5,810 nt of DNA, taken from Treponema sp. (GTDB lineage Bacteria > Spirochaetota > Spirochaetia > Treponematales > Breznakiellaceae). The first letter of the stretch is position 1, and each line of letters starts with the position of its first letter. The notes beneath the pieces were generated by a model that saw nothing but the letters and a program-made list of their open reading frames with translations, made no database searches and was not told the origin of the DNA. Shown here piece after piece: positions 1 to 5,244 of this stretch. Position numbers and translations under genes: made by a program. The stretch spans positions 1-5,810 of the forward strand of contig JAIRUO010000192.1 of the NCBI GenBank assembly GCA_031254385.1. The letters run 5' to 3'.

Positions 1-46
1 GCAGTAATAATGTTTGCTCTCGGCTGTACCCGCTGATGAATTCCAT
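1..46 (-). CDS. IS1182-family transposase, N-terminal fragment (truncated by window edge)
   Basis: An ATG at 46 on the minus strand opens a frame that stays open to the window edge and reads MEFISGYSREQTLLL. The pattern of Met, an 'F-I-x-G' stretch, an R-x-Q pair and then a run of Leu before an expected Pro is the usual opening of IS1182-type DDE transposases, where it precedes a segment resembling 'DDYV..NPVR.ID'. That following segment lies outside the window, so the DDE catalytic residues cannot be checked. A run of seven G (55-49) sits just before the start codon and may act as a poor, closely spaced ribosome binding site. The family call rests on 15 residues recognised from memory. Confidence 0.66.
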   Translation of the reverse strand, partial: MEFISGYSREQTLLL

Positions 47-100
47 GTCCCCCCCATCTCTTCTTTCTCTTTATCCTAACATATTTTTTGCTGCCGTGCT

Positions 101-119
101 GGACTTTTGACACAGTCTC
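101..119 (-). repeat. Candidate terminal inverted repeat of the insertion sequence
   Basis: On the minus strand the sequence is GAGACTGTGTCAAAAGTCC. The core 'GACTGTGTCAAAA' closely resembles the outer ends of many DDE-transposase insertion sequences. It sits where the VOC reading frame stops resembling its family and 55 bp outside the transposase start codon. The matching repeat at the other end of the element is outside the window, so its status as an inverted repeat is inferred. Confidence 0.6.
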
Positions 120-123
120 CTAG
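120..123. other. CTAG tetranucleotide at the IS/VOC junction, possible insertion target
   Basis: The palindrome CTAG lies exactly between the VOC coding remnant and the candidate IS terminal repeat. Palindromic CTAG-type targets are used by several IS families with DDE transposases, so this may be the target, or one copy of a target duplication. Without the other junction this cannot be confirmed. Confidence 0.4.
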
Positions 124-294
124 CCTTCCCCCTTCAAGATGATTCATGCGGAACGCTTCCTTAAAGCCGATAACTTCACGGTAAAATTTGGCTGTGGCTT
201 CAATGTCCTTTGCCCGAATGGCCAGATGGCCCAATCGCATATTCATATTTTATCTGCCTTCCATAAAAAGTCTACTGTCTTTTTTTGCGTTATT

Positions 295-1890
295 CTAGAT
301 TGGGACATTATTGCCGCATTTCTCCATGTCAATGTTTCTCATGAGCACTACTTTTATCTGTCCGGAAGAATGGCGTCCTTCCAGTGAAACATCCACGATG
401 AGTTCGAGTTTTGCACCTTTGAAACCAGCTGCACTAAAAGTAAATTCGGTTTCAGCTTTAGAACCATTCAGGTTATTCAAAGGTTTTAGAACACTTGAGC
501 TGTCAAGTATAGTTACTCCTTCTGGGGCGTAAAGTGTGATTTTTGCCCATTGCTGCTGTTTCATGGTGCGAGAGTTGATTACACTGACCTTGATGGTTCT
601 ATCTTCTGTGGAATTAAAAAACACTGATTTGCAATAATCGATCATTACACTAAAAGCAGGAAAACTACGGCGAACCATATACGGGGAAAGCGCTGTAAGG
701 CATGCCACCGGTAGTTCATCACTTCTGCCTACGGCATTGATAAAAGGAAGGTAATCCTCATCGCCAGTTTTGCAAAAGAGTTCATCTCCTTCAAGGCATT
801 TGACAGTCATACCGCCGGGTTCTAGGATGTTGCATAATTTCTGACCCAGAAAACCGGGAACGGCTCGTATGATCCTGTCCGCAAGTTCTGTTGCGGTATT
901 GGGAACCCAGATACCGCCGGAAGTCTTGTCAATGCACATAGTTACAATTTTATCGTCTAACGGCTTGGTCCATTTTTCCGGCAGTTTAGATGCTCCAAGA
1001 ATAATCCCCATTAGAGCGCCCAGAGTCGCGCAGGTACAGTCAGTATCTTCACCGCAGGAATTTGCCAAGCAGAGGGATTGCCCAAAGTCACCCTCGCCGT
1101 AAAGAAGTCCGGCAATGGTAAAGCCCACATTTTCGGGAGCGTCAAAACCAGGCGCACCTATTTCCATGCCTTCATTGCCTTCTTTTTTTATTTCACCCAA
1201 TTTTATTGACTGAATCCCAAAAGTTCCGGGCGCTTCATTATGAATGCGTTTTCGTGCTTCCAAAAACGGTACTTTGCTTTTATAACATTCCACCGCTTTT
1301 TTGACACAACGAGCTACAGCGCAGTTGGACGGGAGATATGACAGACCTATTTCAATAAGTCTTAGGGGATCGCTTTCCGCAAAGGCTGCGCTCTGCATGG
1401 CGGCGCAGAAAACCTCACCGTACATCCCCTCGCCTGCGTGATCGACAATGGCATCTTCATAAGCATAACGTGCCGCAAGCTGGGGCTGGCCCGGCGCAAG
1501 GCAGGCCCAAATTTCAGACCTGATAAAACATCCGCAACTGTCTTTATAGGTATTGTCGATTAGGCCTGTCAAGGGAGGCTCAAGACCAGCCCTCAGGTTT
1601 GCTTTTCCGGTTCCATATTCCACCCAGTTAGGTATAACAAAGGAAAGCCAATACTCGCCCAAAATAGAAGCATTCACATTGCGACCGTACCGTTCGACTG
1701 CGGCCAGCCATACGATTTGAAGATCCAGGTCGTCATTGGGCGGCGGCCCTTTTGAAAGATCCTGTACGTAGAAGTCAACGTCATTAACCTGACGCCTGGC
1801 TTCAAATGGCGCTCCCAGTACACCGCCGATATTTTTACCGGCCCAGCAGCCCATCACCTTATCACGAAAGGTAGTATATTCAAGAATCAT
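295..1890 (-). CDS. ADP-ribosylglycohydrolase (DraG/ARH) family protein with C-terminal extension
   Basis: A 531-residue protein whose first ~350 residues fit the all-helical ADP-ribosylglycohydrolase fold, which uses a di-metal (Mg/Mn) centre to cleave an N- or O-glycosidic bond to a ribosyl group. Visible signatures are 'GCWAGKNIGGVLGAPFE' near residue 14, the acidic metal motif N52-D53-D54-L55-D56, 'DHAGEGMYGE' at 150-159, and the second metal motif G280-E281-D282-T283-D284 followed by small residues (ATLGALMGIILGA). Both metal motifs are intact, so it should be active. Classical family members are about 300 residues. The extra ~180 residues (350-531) are rich in alternating hydrophobic residues and look like a beta-sandwich accessory domain. 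No signal peptide is seen, so it is probably cytosolic. The start at 1890 is chosen because AAGGAG lies 6 nt upstream; an in-frame ATG at 1920 lacks a ribosome binding site. The substrate is unknown: the family also includes hydrolases acting on small ribosyl compounds, and the neighbouring dehydrogenases favour a metabolic role over protein de-ADP-ribosylation. Confidence 0.9.
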   Translation of the reverse strand: MILEYTTFRDKVMGCWAGKNIGGVLGAPFEARRQVNDVDFYVQDLSKGPPPNDDLDLQIVWLAAVERYGRNVNASILGEYWLSFVIPNWVEYGTGKANLRAGLEPPLTGLIDNTYKDSCGCFIRSEIWACLAPGQPQLAARYAYEDAIVDHAGEGMYGEVFCAAMQSAAFAESDPLRLIEIGLSYLPSNCAVARCVKKAVECYKSKVPFLEARKRIHNEAPGTFGIQSIKLGEIKKEGNEGMEIGAPGFDAPENVGFTIAGLLYGEGDFGQSLCLANSCGEDTDCTCATLGALMGIILGASKLPEKWTKPLDDKIVTMCIDKTSGGIWVPNTATELADRIIRAVPGFLGQKLCNILEPGGMTVKCLEGDELFCKTGDEDYLPFINAVGRSDELPVACLTALSPYMVRRSFPAFSVMIDYCKSVFFNSTEDRTIKVSVINSRTMKQQQWAKITLYAPEGVTILDSSSVLKPLNNLNGSKAETEFTFSAAGFKGAKLELIVDVSLEGRHSSGQIKVVLMRNIDMEKCGNNVPI

Positions 1891-1896
1891 GGAATA

Positions 1897-1902
1897 CTCC
1901 TT
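1897..1902 (-). promoter_or_regulatory. Ribosome binding site AAGGAG deciding the ARH start
   Basis: AAGGAG is followed by 6 nt and then ATG at 1890. It lies downstream of the longer in-frame ATG at 1920, so the shorter 531-residue protein is the likely product. Confidence 0.8.
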
Positions 1903-1967
1903 ATGACTATAAGTTACCATAAGAAGCGAACCAGCGAAGAAGAAGCGGCTGCTTTTTCATGGCATCT

Positions 1968-3047
1968 CTACTTAACTTTTACCGCCTGCATTTGCGCTCG
2001 GACGCAGAGTTCTGCGGCCTTAAAACAATGCTCCTGGGTCATGGCATTTTCTGTCCGGTTAATGCAGTCCAGAATAAGCTGGCCAAAGTACGGGTAGCCC
2101 ACTTTTCCGTTAACATTATAGTAAGTCTCTTCGCTTTTATTTGACAGGAAAAGATGTCCGCCGCCTGAGCCTTTAATTCCCAGATTGACGTATTTTCTCT
2201 GCTCAATAAAACCTTCCGTACCCAGAATAAAAGAGCGTCCGTCTCCCCAGGTCTGAAGTCCGGCAGGGGTGAACCAGTCCACCCTAAAATAATGAGTTGC
2301 GCCGTTGTCACCTACCAGCATGGCATCTCCAAAGTCTTCAAGCTCTGGGAAATTGGGGTGGTTGTAATTCGCAACCTGGCTGCGCACTACTTGGGCATCT
2401 TTGCATCCCGCATAAAACAGAAACTGCTCAATCTGATGGCTTCCGATGTCGCACAAAATGCCACCGTATTTTTCCTTAATGAAAAACCAGTCGGGCCGGG
2501 TCTTGGGATCGCCAACGCGGTGGGGGCCCATGCCCAGTACCTGAATCACCTGGCCTATAGCGCCCTGCGCGATAAGGTCGCCCGCAAAAACCGCGCTCTC
2601 CACATGGAGCCGCTCGCTGTAGTAGCACATGTATTTTTTTCCAGTCTTTTTGACCATAGCCTTTGCATGATCCAACTGTTCAAGGCTGGTAAGGGGCGCT
2701 TTGTCGGTAAAGTAGTCTTTTCCAGCGGCCATGGCCCGCAGTCCCAGGGCGCAGCGTTCCGATGTAATTGCAGCCCCGGCAACAAGCTTTACTTCTGGAT
2801 CGTCCAGCACTTCATTCTCTGTCCGGGCCTCTTTTGCCTGGGGGAATCTCTGTAGAAAAATTTTGACCTTTTGAGGATCAGGATCGTATACCCATTTTAT
2901 GTCCGCTCCGGCTTCGACCAGGCCGTTGCATTGTCCGTAAATATGCCCGTGATCAAGACTGATAGCCGCAATGGCAAATTCACCTTTTTTTACCACCGGA
3001 TTTGGTTTTCCTTTTGGCGCGTAATTCATGCCCTCTGATTCAGCCAT
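1968..3047 (-). CDS. Gfo/Idh/MocA family oxidoreductase, 'DHGHIYG' subfamily
   Basis: A 359-residue NAD(P)-dependent dehydrogenase-like protein: an N-terminal Rossmann domain (about 22-145) and a C-terminal alpha/beta domain. The first glycine loop is not the usual GxGxxG but 'ISLDHGHIYGQC' (29-40), and the usual E-K-P cofactor/active-site motif is D115-K116-A117-P118. Both changes are, as I recall, normal for one large uncharacterised subfamily that also carries 'YYSERLHVESAV' (142-153), 'GPHR..RPDWFF', 'GGILCDIGSHQIEQFL' (195-210, candidate catalytic H204) and 'HYFRVDWFTP.GL.TWGDGR' (252-271). Length and domain order are complete. The start is supported by GGAGGG (3058-3053), 5 nt before the ATG. 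It begins 32 nt after the stop of the other Gfo/Idh/MocA gene and is followed 77 nt later by the glycohydrolase gene, so the three are probably co-transcribed. Likely role: oxidation, reduction or redox-assisted rearrangement of a sugar, sugar acid or cyclitol; substrate unknown. No signal peptide or Tat motif is seen, so it is likely cytosolic. Confidence 0.88.
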   Translation of the reverse strand: MAESEGMNYAPKGKPNPVVKKGEFAIAAISLDHGHIYGQCNGLVEAGADIKWVYDPDPQKVKIFLQRFPQAKEARTENEVLDDPEVKLVAGAAITSERCALGLRAMAAGKDYFTDKAPLTSLEQLDHAKAMVKKTGKKYMCYYSERLHVESAVFAGDLIAQGAIGQVIQVLGMGPHRVGDPKTRPDWFFIKEKYGGILCDIGSHQIEQFLFYAGCKDAQVVRSQVANYNHPNFPELEDFGDAMLVGDNGATHYFRVDWFTPAGLQTWGDGRSFILGTEGFIEQRKYVNLGIKGSGGGHLFLSNKSEETYYNVNGKVGYPYFGQLILDCINRTENAMTQEHCFKAAELCVRAQMQAVKVK

Positions 3048-3079
3048 AATAGCCCTCCAAGGAATTAATTTTTCTGCCG

Positions 3080-4273
3080 TTATTTCTTTTTCTGCGGCTT
3101 CTTCTTATTATAATCACTTCCCACAGTTATGCCACCTGTCAATTCCTTGACAGACTTTTTCTTTTTATAAAAGTGAAGAACTTTGGACATAATGCCCTTC
3201 ACGGTATAGAAGGGATCATCCTTTTTAATGGGAAGCCCAATGGTCTTGCCTTCGGTTCCGGCTTTGTAAATCGCGGTGATAAGCTCAATAGTAAGCCTGC
3301 CGTCTTCACCCTTAATCAGGTAATCGCAATTTTTTTCAATGGCTGTTAGCACATTGTCAATCTGCCCGGTGTGAGCAATGTATTTTGCCTGGGGCAGGGC
3401 TTTATAATAGGCTTCAAGCTTTTTTTCCAGGGCATTGTCTTCTTCTGGAAACCCGTTGATTTTTGAAATCGAAGCGTAGACTTTCCAGGGCGCGGATATC
3501 CGGGCTTTTTCCCCCTGAAAGATCACCTGCTGTTCCTCGCCATGATGAATAACGGAACTGGTAACCTGTGCCAGCGCACCCTTGGCGCAACGCGGGCCAG
3601 CCTTGTACTGCATGGCAGCAACAGAGACGTCTTCAACTTCGGCATTGTCATGGGAAGCATTACTCAGTATGGCGCTTACTTTGGAAGGTCTGCCCAACAT
3701 CCAGCCTAACATATCTATATGATGAACCGCGTGGTTCAAAGTACAGCCGCCGCCTTCTTTTTCCCAGATACCTCGCCACCAGAGATCGTAATAGCAATGG
3801 CCCCGCCACCAGAATGAATCAACCTGCGCGTGAACCACCTTGCCGATAAGGCCGGAGTCAAGGGTTTTCTTGAGGTTCATAATTGGGTCGCGGAAGCGGT
3901 TTTGCGCGATGGGCGAAAAAACCTTGCCGCTCTTTTTTGCGGCTTTGATCATGGCATCACATTCTTCAAGTGATGCTGCCATGGGTTTTTCTACAATAAC
4001 ATTTTTCCCCGCTTTAAGAAAATCTATAGCGATTTCCGCATGAACATAAGGCGGGGTGCAAATGCTTACCAGATCGATTGAAGGGTCTTTAAGGATTTTC
4101 TTATGGCTGTTAAAAATCTGCGCGTCAAGCTTGAAGTCCCTTTTTTTTTGTTCAGCCTTCTCTGGAAAAATATCCACCAGATGGGTAATTTTGCATCTTT
4201 TAGGGAAAGCTAAGTATGCATTGATATGCATCGCCGAAATATTTCCTGTACCGATTATTGCGATATTGAGCAT
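3080..4273 (-). CDS. Gfo/Idh/MocA family oxidoreductase, canonical motifs, lysine-rich C-terminus
   Basis: A 397-residue protein with a standard N-terminal Rossmann domain: 'IAIIGTGNISAMH' (4-16) is the dinucleotide-binding loop, 'LVDIFPEKAE' ends strand 2, 'VSICTPPYVHAEI' (69-81) is the conserved edge of the cofactor site, and E95-K96-P97 holds the conserved catalytic-site lysine. In the C-terminal domain 'GGGCTLNHAVHHIDML' (174-189) matches the family's 'GGG...D.G.H..D' motif with His184 and Asp187 kept, but with Asn180 and Ala182 in place of the usual Asp and Gly. Two WWRG repeats (155-158 and 165-168) flank a 'HCYYDL' segment that probably lines the substrate pocket. The last 30 residues are very basic and end KKKPQKKK, which is unusual for the family. 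The start at 4273 is preferred over an upstream ATG at 4309 because GAGG lies 5 nt before it and because 4309 lies upstream of the predicted transcription start. It is the first gene after the promoter at 4300-4328. Substrate unknown; a sugar or polyol is the family norm. Confidence 0.9.
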   Translation of the reverse strand: MLNIAIIGTGNISAMHINAYLAFPKRCKITHLVDIFPEKAEQKKRDFKLDAQIFNSHKKILKDPSIDLVSICTPPYVHAEIAIDFLKAGKNVIVEKPMAASLEECDAMIKAAKKSGKVFSPIAQNRFRDPIMNLKKTLDSGLIGKVVHAQVDSFWWRGHCYYDLWWRGIWEKEGGGCTLNHAVHHIDMLGWMLGRPSKVSAILSNASHDNAEVEDVSVAAMQYKAGPRCAKGALAQVTSSVIHHGEEQQVIFQGEKARISAPWKVYASISKINGFPEEDNALEKKLEAYYKALPQAKYIAHTGQIDNVLTAIEKNCDYLIKGEDGRLTIELITAIYKAGTEGKTIGLPIKKDDPFYTVKGIMSKVLHFYKKKKSVKELTGGITVGSDYNKKKPQKKK

Positions 4274-4276
4274 GAT

Positions 4277-4282
4277 AACCTC
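4277..4282 (-). promoter_or_regulatory. Ribosome binding site GAGGTT deciding the gfo2 start
   Basis: GAGG (4282-4279) is 5 nt from the ATG at 4273. The alternative in-frame ATG at 4309 would fall inside the promoter spacer, so it cannot be used on a transcript from that promoter. Confidence 0.7.
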
Positions 4283-4290
4283 ATTTAATG

Positions 4291-4300
4291 TTGTATACAA
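4291..4300. promoter_or_regulatory. Perfect palindrome TTGTATACAA, candidate operator
   Basis: Ten bases read identically on both strands. The palindrome begins at the last base of the -10 hexamer and covers the predicted transcription start, where a bound repressor would block initiation. Short palindromes with a GTATAC core are typical of GntR-family regulators, among others. No regulator gene is in the window, so the protein that would bind is unknown. Confidence 0.45.
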
Positions 4301-4328
4301 GTATAGCAACTCTATAAAAAACGGTCAA
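4300..4328 (-). promoter_or_regulatory. Sigma70-type promoter for gfo2-gfo1-ARH-VOC
   Basis: On the minus strand TTGACC (4328-4323) is separated by exactly 17 nt from TATACT (4305-4300). That is five of six matches at each hexamer with ideal spacing. The expected start is near 4293-4294, giving a leader of about 20 nt that contains the GAGG ribosome binding site. This is the best promoter-like sequence in the window and marks the head of the oxidoreductase/glycohydrolase unit. Confidence 0.68.
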
Positions 4329-4335
4329 CCACCGT
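4316..4335 (-). terminator. Weak intrinsic-terminator-like hairpin after the methyltransferase gene
   Basis: On the minus strand ACGGT (4335-4331), loop GGTTG, ACCGT (4325-4321) is followed directly by TTTTT (4320-4316), so with the last stem base there are six T in a row. It begins 17 nt past the methyltransferase stop. The stem is only 5 bp, so termination would be partial at best. Its right arm and loop overlap the -35 hexamer of the next promoter. Confidence 0.42.
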
Positions 4336-4352
4336 GATGATAGTAATTGTTT

Positions 4353-5150
4353 TCAATCATATTTTTTTACAGCAGTCATTACAAATAATGCAATTTGGTT
4401 TTCCGTATCTGCGTCCAAGAATTCAACATCGTTAAATTTTAGATGTTCTTTTGCCCAGCGAGCCCAAGGATACCATATTGCCTTAGGCTCAGGGATATTG
4501 TAACCAGAAACAATATCAACAAGGCCTGTTTTTTCCCATAAATGACGCCACCAATCAAGGCTATGAAAAGAAAACATTTCTTCATTCCAAAATGATTTAT
4601 GAGTCTCTGGATAACCGGTTTTAAATTCCTGGATTAATCCTGGACAAGCAATTCCAAATTGACCGCCAGGTTTTACCAACTTGGCGAAAGTACATGGAAA
4701 ATACATCCCATCTGCACCATAATAATGATAACTATCAACTGAAATTGCAACATCAAAAAAACCCTTGGCGTACGGAAGGGCATGAGCTTCAGCATGTATC
4801 GGAAATACTTTATCAGCCACACCCGCCGCTTCAAACCTTTGCAGATTTTCGGTCGCATCAATCCATAAATCATTGGCAAATACGGTTACGCCAAACTCTT
4901 TTGCAAGAAAAATTGAAGTCAAACCCTTTCCACAGCCCAAGTCTAAAACTTTCATGCCTGATGATAATTTCAAATTTTTACATAATTCTTCCAACAATTG
5001 TAAAGGATTTGGTCCCATCCAATTTTCTTCAATCCATTTTGCGTCATACTGAGTTGTTCTTGGGTACATATTCATAAAATTATCCTTGTCCAATTTATTA
5101 TTGAACTTTGTGTTGTTTAATTTACCAAGCTCATATACAGAACATTTCAC
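4353..5150 (-). CDS. Class I SAM-dependent methyltransferase
   Basis: A 265-residue protein with a complete Rossmann-type methyltransferase core. Motif I is 'VLDLGCGKGLTS' (68-79), the acidic end of strand 2 is 'ANDLWI' with D94, the adenine-site segment is 'HAEAHALPY' (119-127), strand 4 is 'FDVAISVDSYHYYG' (132-145) and strand 5 is preceded by 'LVKPGG' (158-163). After the core come Trp-rich segments ('LDWWRHLWEKTGL', 198-210) that probably cap the substrate site. It resembles small-molecule or ubiquinone/cyclopropane-type methyltransferases, and the acceptor cannot be identified. The start taken here is GTG 5150 with AGGAG 6 nt upstream. An equally credible start is ATG 5075 with AAGGA 7 nt upstream, giving 240 residues and beginning MNMYPRTTQYD, just before the part that looks conserved. 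The gene is visibly AT-richer than its neighbours (19 of 60 bases are G/C in 4381-4440 and again in 4981-5040, against 38 of 60 in 2521-2580). It probably forms its own transcription unit. Confidence 0.88.
   Translation of the reverse strand: MKCSVYELGKLNNTKFNNKLDKDNFMNMYPRTTQYDAKWIEENWMGPNPLQLLEELCKNLKLSSGMKVLDLGCGKGLTSIFLAKEFGVTVFANDLWIDATENLQRFEAAGVADKVFPIHAEAHALPYAKGFFDVAISVDSYHYYGADGMYFPCTFAKLVKPGGQFGIACPGLIQEFKTGYPETHKSFWNEEMFSFHSLDWWRHLWEKTGLVDIVSGYNIPEPKAIWYPWARWAKEHLKFNDVEFLDADTENQIALFVMTAVKKYD
5083..5087 (-). promoter_or_regulatory. Internal ribosome binding site AAGGA for an alternative methyltransferase start
   Basis: AAGGA lies 7 nt before ATG 5075. It competes with AGGAG (5161-5157), which lies 6 nt before GTG 5150. 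If the promoter at 5167-5195 is used, the transcript would begin at about 5160, leaving the upstream site at the very 5' end; this slightly favours the internal start. Confidence 0.4.
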
Positions 5151-5166
5151 GATTAACTCCTGCTTT

Positions 5167-5195
5167 ATTATAAATAATTCCTGCTCATCTGGCTA
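5167..5195 (-). promoter_or_regulatory. Candidate promoter for the methyltransferase gene
   Basis: On the minus strand a perfect TATAAT (5172-5167) is preceded by a 17-nt spacer and TAGCCA (5195-5190), which matches the -35 consensus at four of six positions. It lies in the 94-nt divergent gap between the methyltransferase and pheT. The predicted start near 5160 is only about 10 nt from the GTG codon. Confidence 0.45.
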
Positions 5196-5208
5196 CGTTT
5201 CTGCGGTG

Positions 5209-5235
5209 TTGATATTCGCTGCCAAAATATACTAT
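5209..5235 (+). promoter_or_regulatory. Possible pheT promoter
   Basis: TTGATA (5209-5214) matches the -35 consensus well, and -10-like hexamers follow: TATACT (5228-5233, spacer 13) or TACTAT (5230-5235, spacer 15). Both spacers are short, so the assignment is uncertain. Either one would give a transcript starting only a few bases before the pheT ATG. Confidence 0.3.
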
Positions 5236-5244
5236 CATGGGAAT

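Larger units (their letters stand above)
1..119 (-). mobile_element. End of an insertion sequence, probably IS1182 family (partial; runs off the window)
   Basis: Reading on the minus strand, position 119 inwards starts with GAGACTGTGTCAAAAGTCC, which looks like an IS terminal inverted repeat. A transposase-like start codon follows 73 bp further in. The VOC gene that reads into this point loses its family similarity at the same place and meets a stop soon after. Three independent signs therefore put a mobile-element boundary near 119/120. Only this end is inside the window; the transposase body and the other end lie beyond position 1. The exact boundary could be off by a few bases because the partner repeat is not visible. 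Confidence 0.72.
76..246 (-). pseudogene. VOC (glyoxalase/bleomycin-resistance fold) family protein, interrupted by the IS after about 42 codons
   Basis: The frame opens at ATG 246, ten nucleotides after the ribosome-binding sequence GGAAGG (262-257), and ends at TAG 78-76, giving 56 codons. Residues 3-42 are a clear VOC N-terminus: 'MRLGHLAIRAKDIEAT' forms the first beta strand with its conserved metal-ligand-position His (H7), and 'FYREVIGFKEAFRM' is the typical helix/strand that follows. VOC proteins are normally around 120-150 residues. Here similarity ends at 'EGGRL' (about position 121), and the remaining 14 codons come from the IS end. The missing part may still exist on the far side of the element. 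It follows the ADP-ribosylglycohydrolase gene by 48 nt in the same direction, so it was probably the last gene of that operon. Family members include glyoxalase I, dioxygenases and epimerases; the substrate cannot be told. A functional 56-residue product is unlikely, because half of the betaalphabetabetabeta module is gone. Confidence 0.8.

Noticed and set aside
107..112. TTGACA on the plus strand in the IS end, which could be an outward-facing -35 box.
   Set aside because: No -10-like hexamer lies 16-18 bp further on (the region is C-rich), and it would drive antisense RNA; treated as part of the terminal repeat.
139..387. An 82-codon plus-strand open frame across the VOC remnant and the end of the glycohydrolase gene.
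   Set aside because: The minus strand here encodes recognisable VOC and ARH sequence; the plus-strand peptide resembles nothing and spans two genes and their gap.
1907..1960. A 17-codon minus-strand frame (MKKQPLLLRWFASYGNL) in the 77-nt gap between the first oxidoreductase and the glycohydrolase.
   Set aside because: It sits neatly between the genes, but its ribosome binding site is poor, there is no attenuator-like hairpin and no codon bias that would mark a leader peptide; probably chance.
1918..1965. Purine-rich imperfect repeat (AAGAAGCG ... AAGAAGAAGCGG) between the first oxidoreductase and the glycohydrolase.
   Set aside because: Only two short imperfect copies, with no stable hairpin or terminator T-tract; not enough to call a repeat or regulatory element.
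2292..2855. A 187-codon open frame on the plus strand inside the first oxidoreductase gene.
   Set aside because: It lies antisense to a gene with clear family motifs, has no ribosome binding site I can see and shows no recognisable motif; it follows from the GC-rich codon pattern of the real gene.
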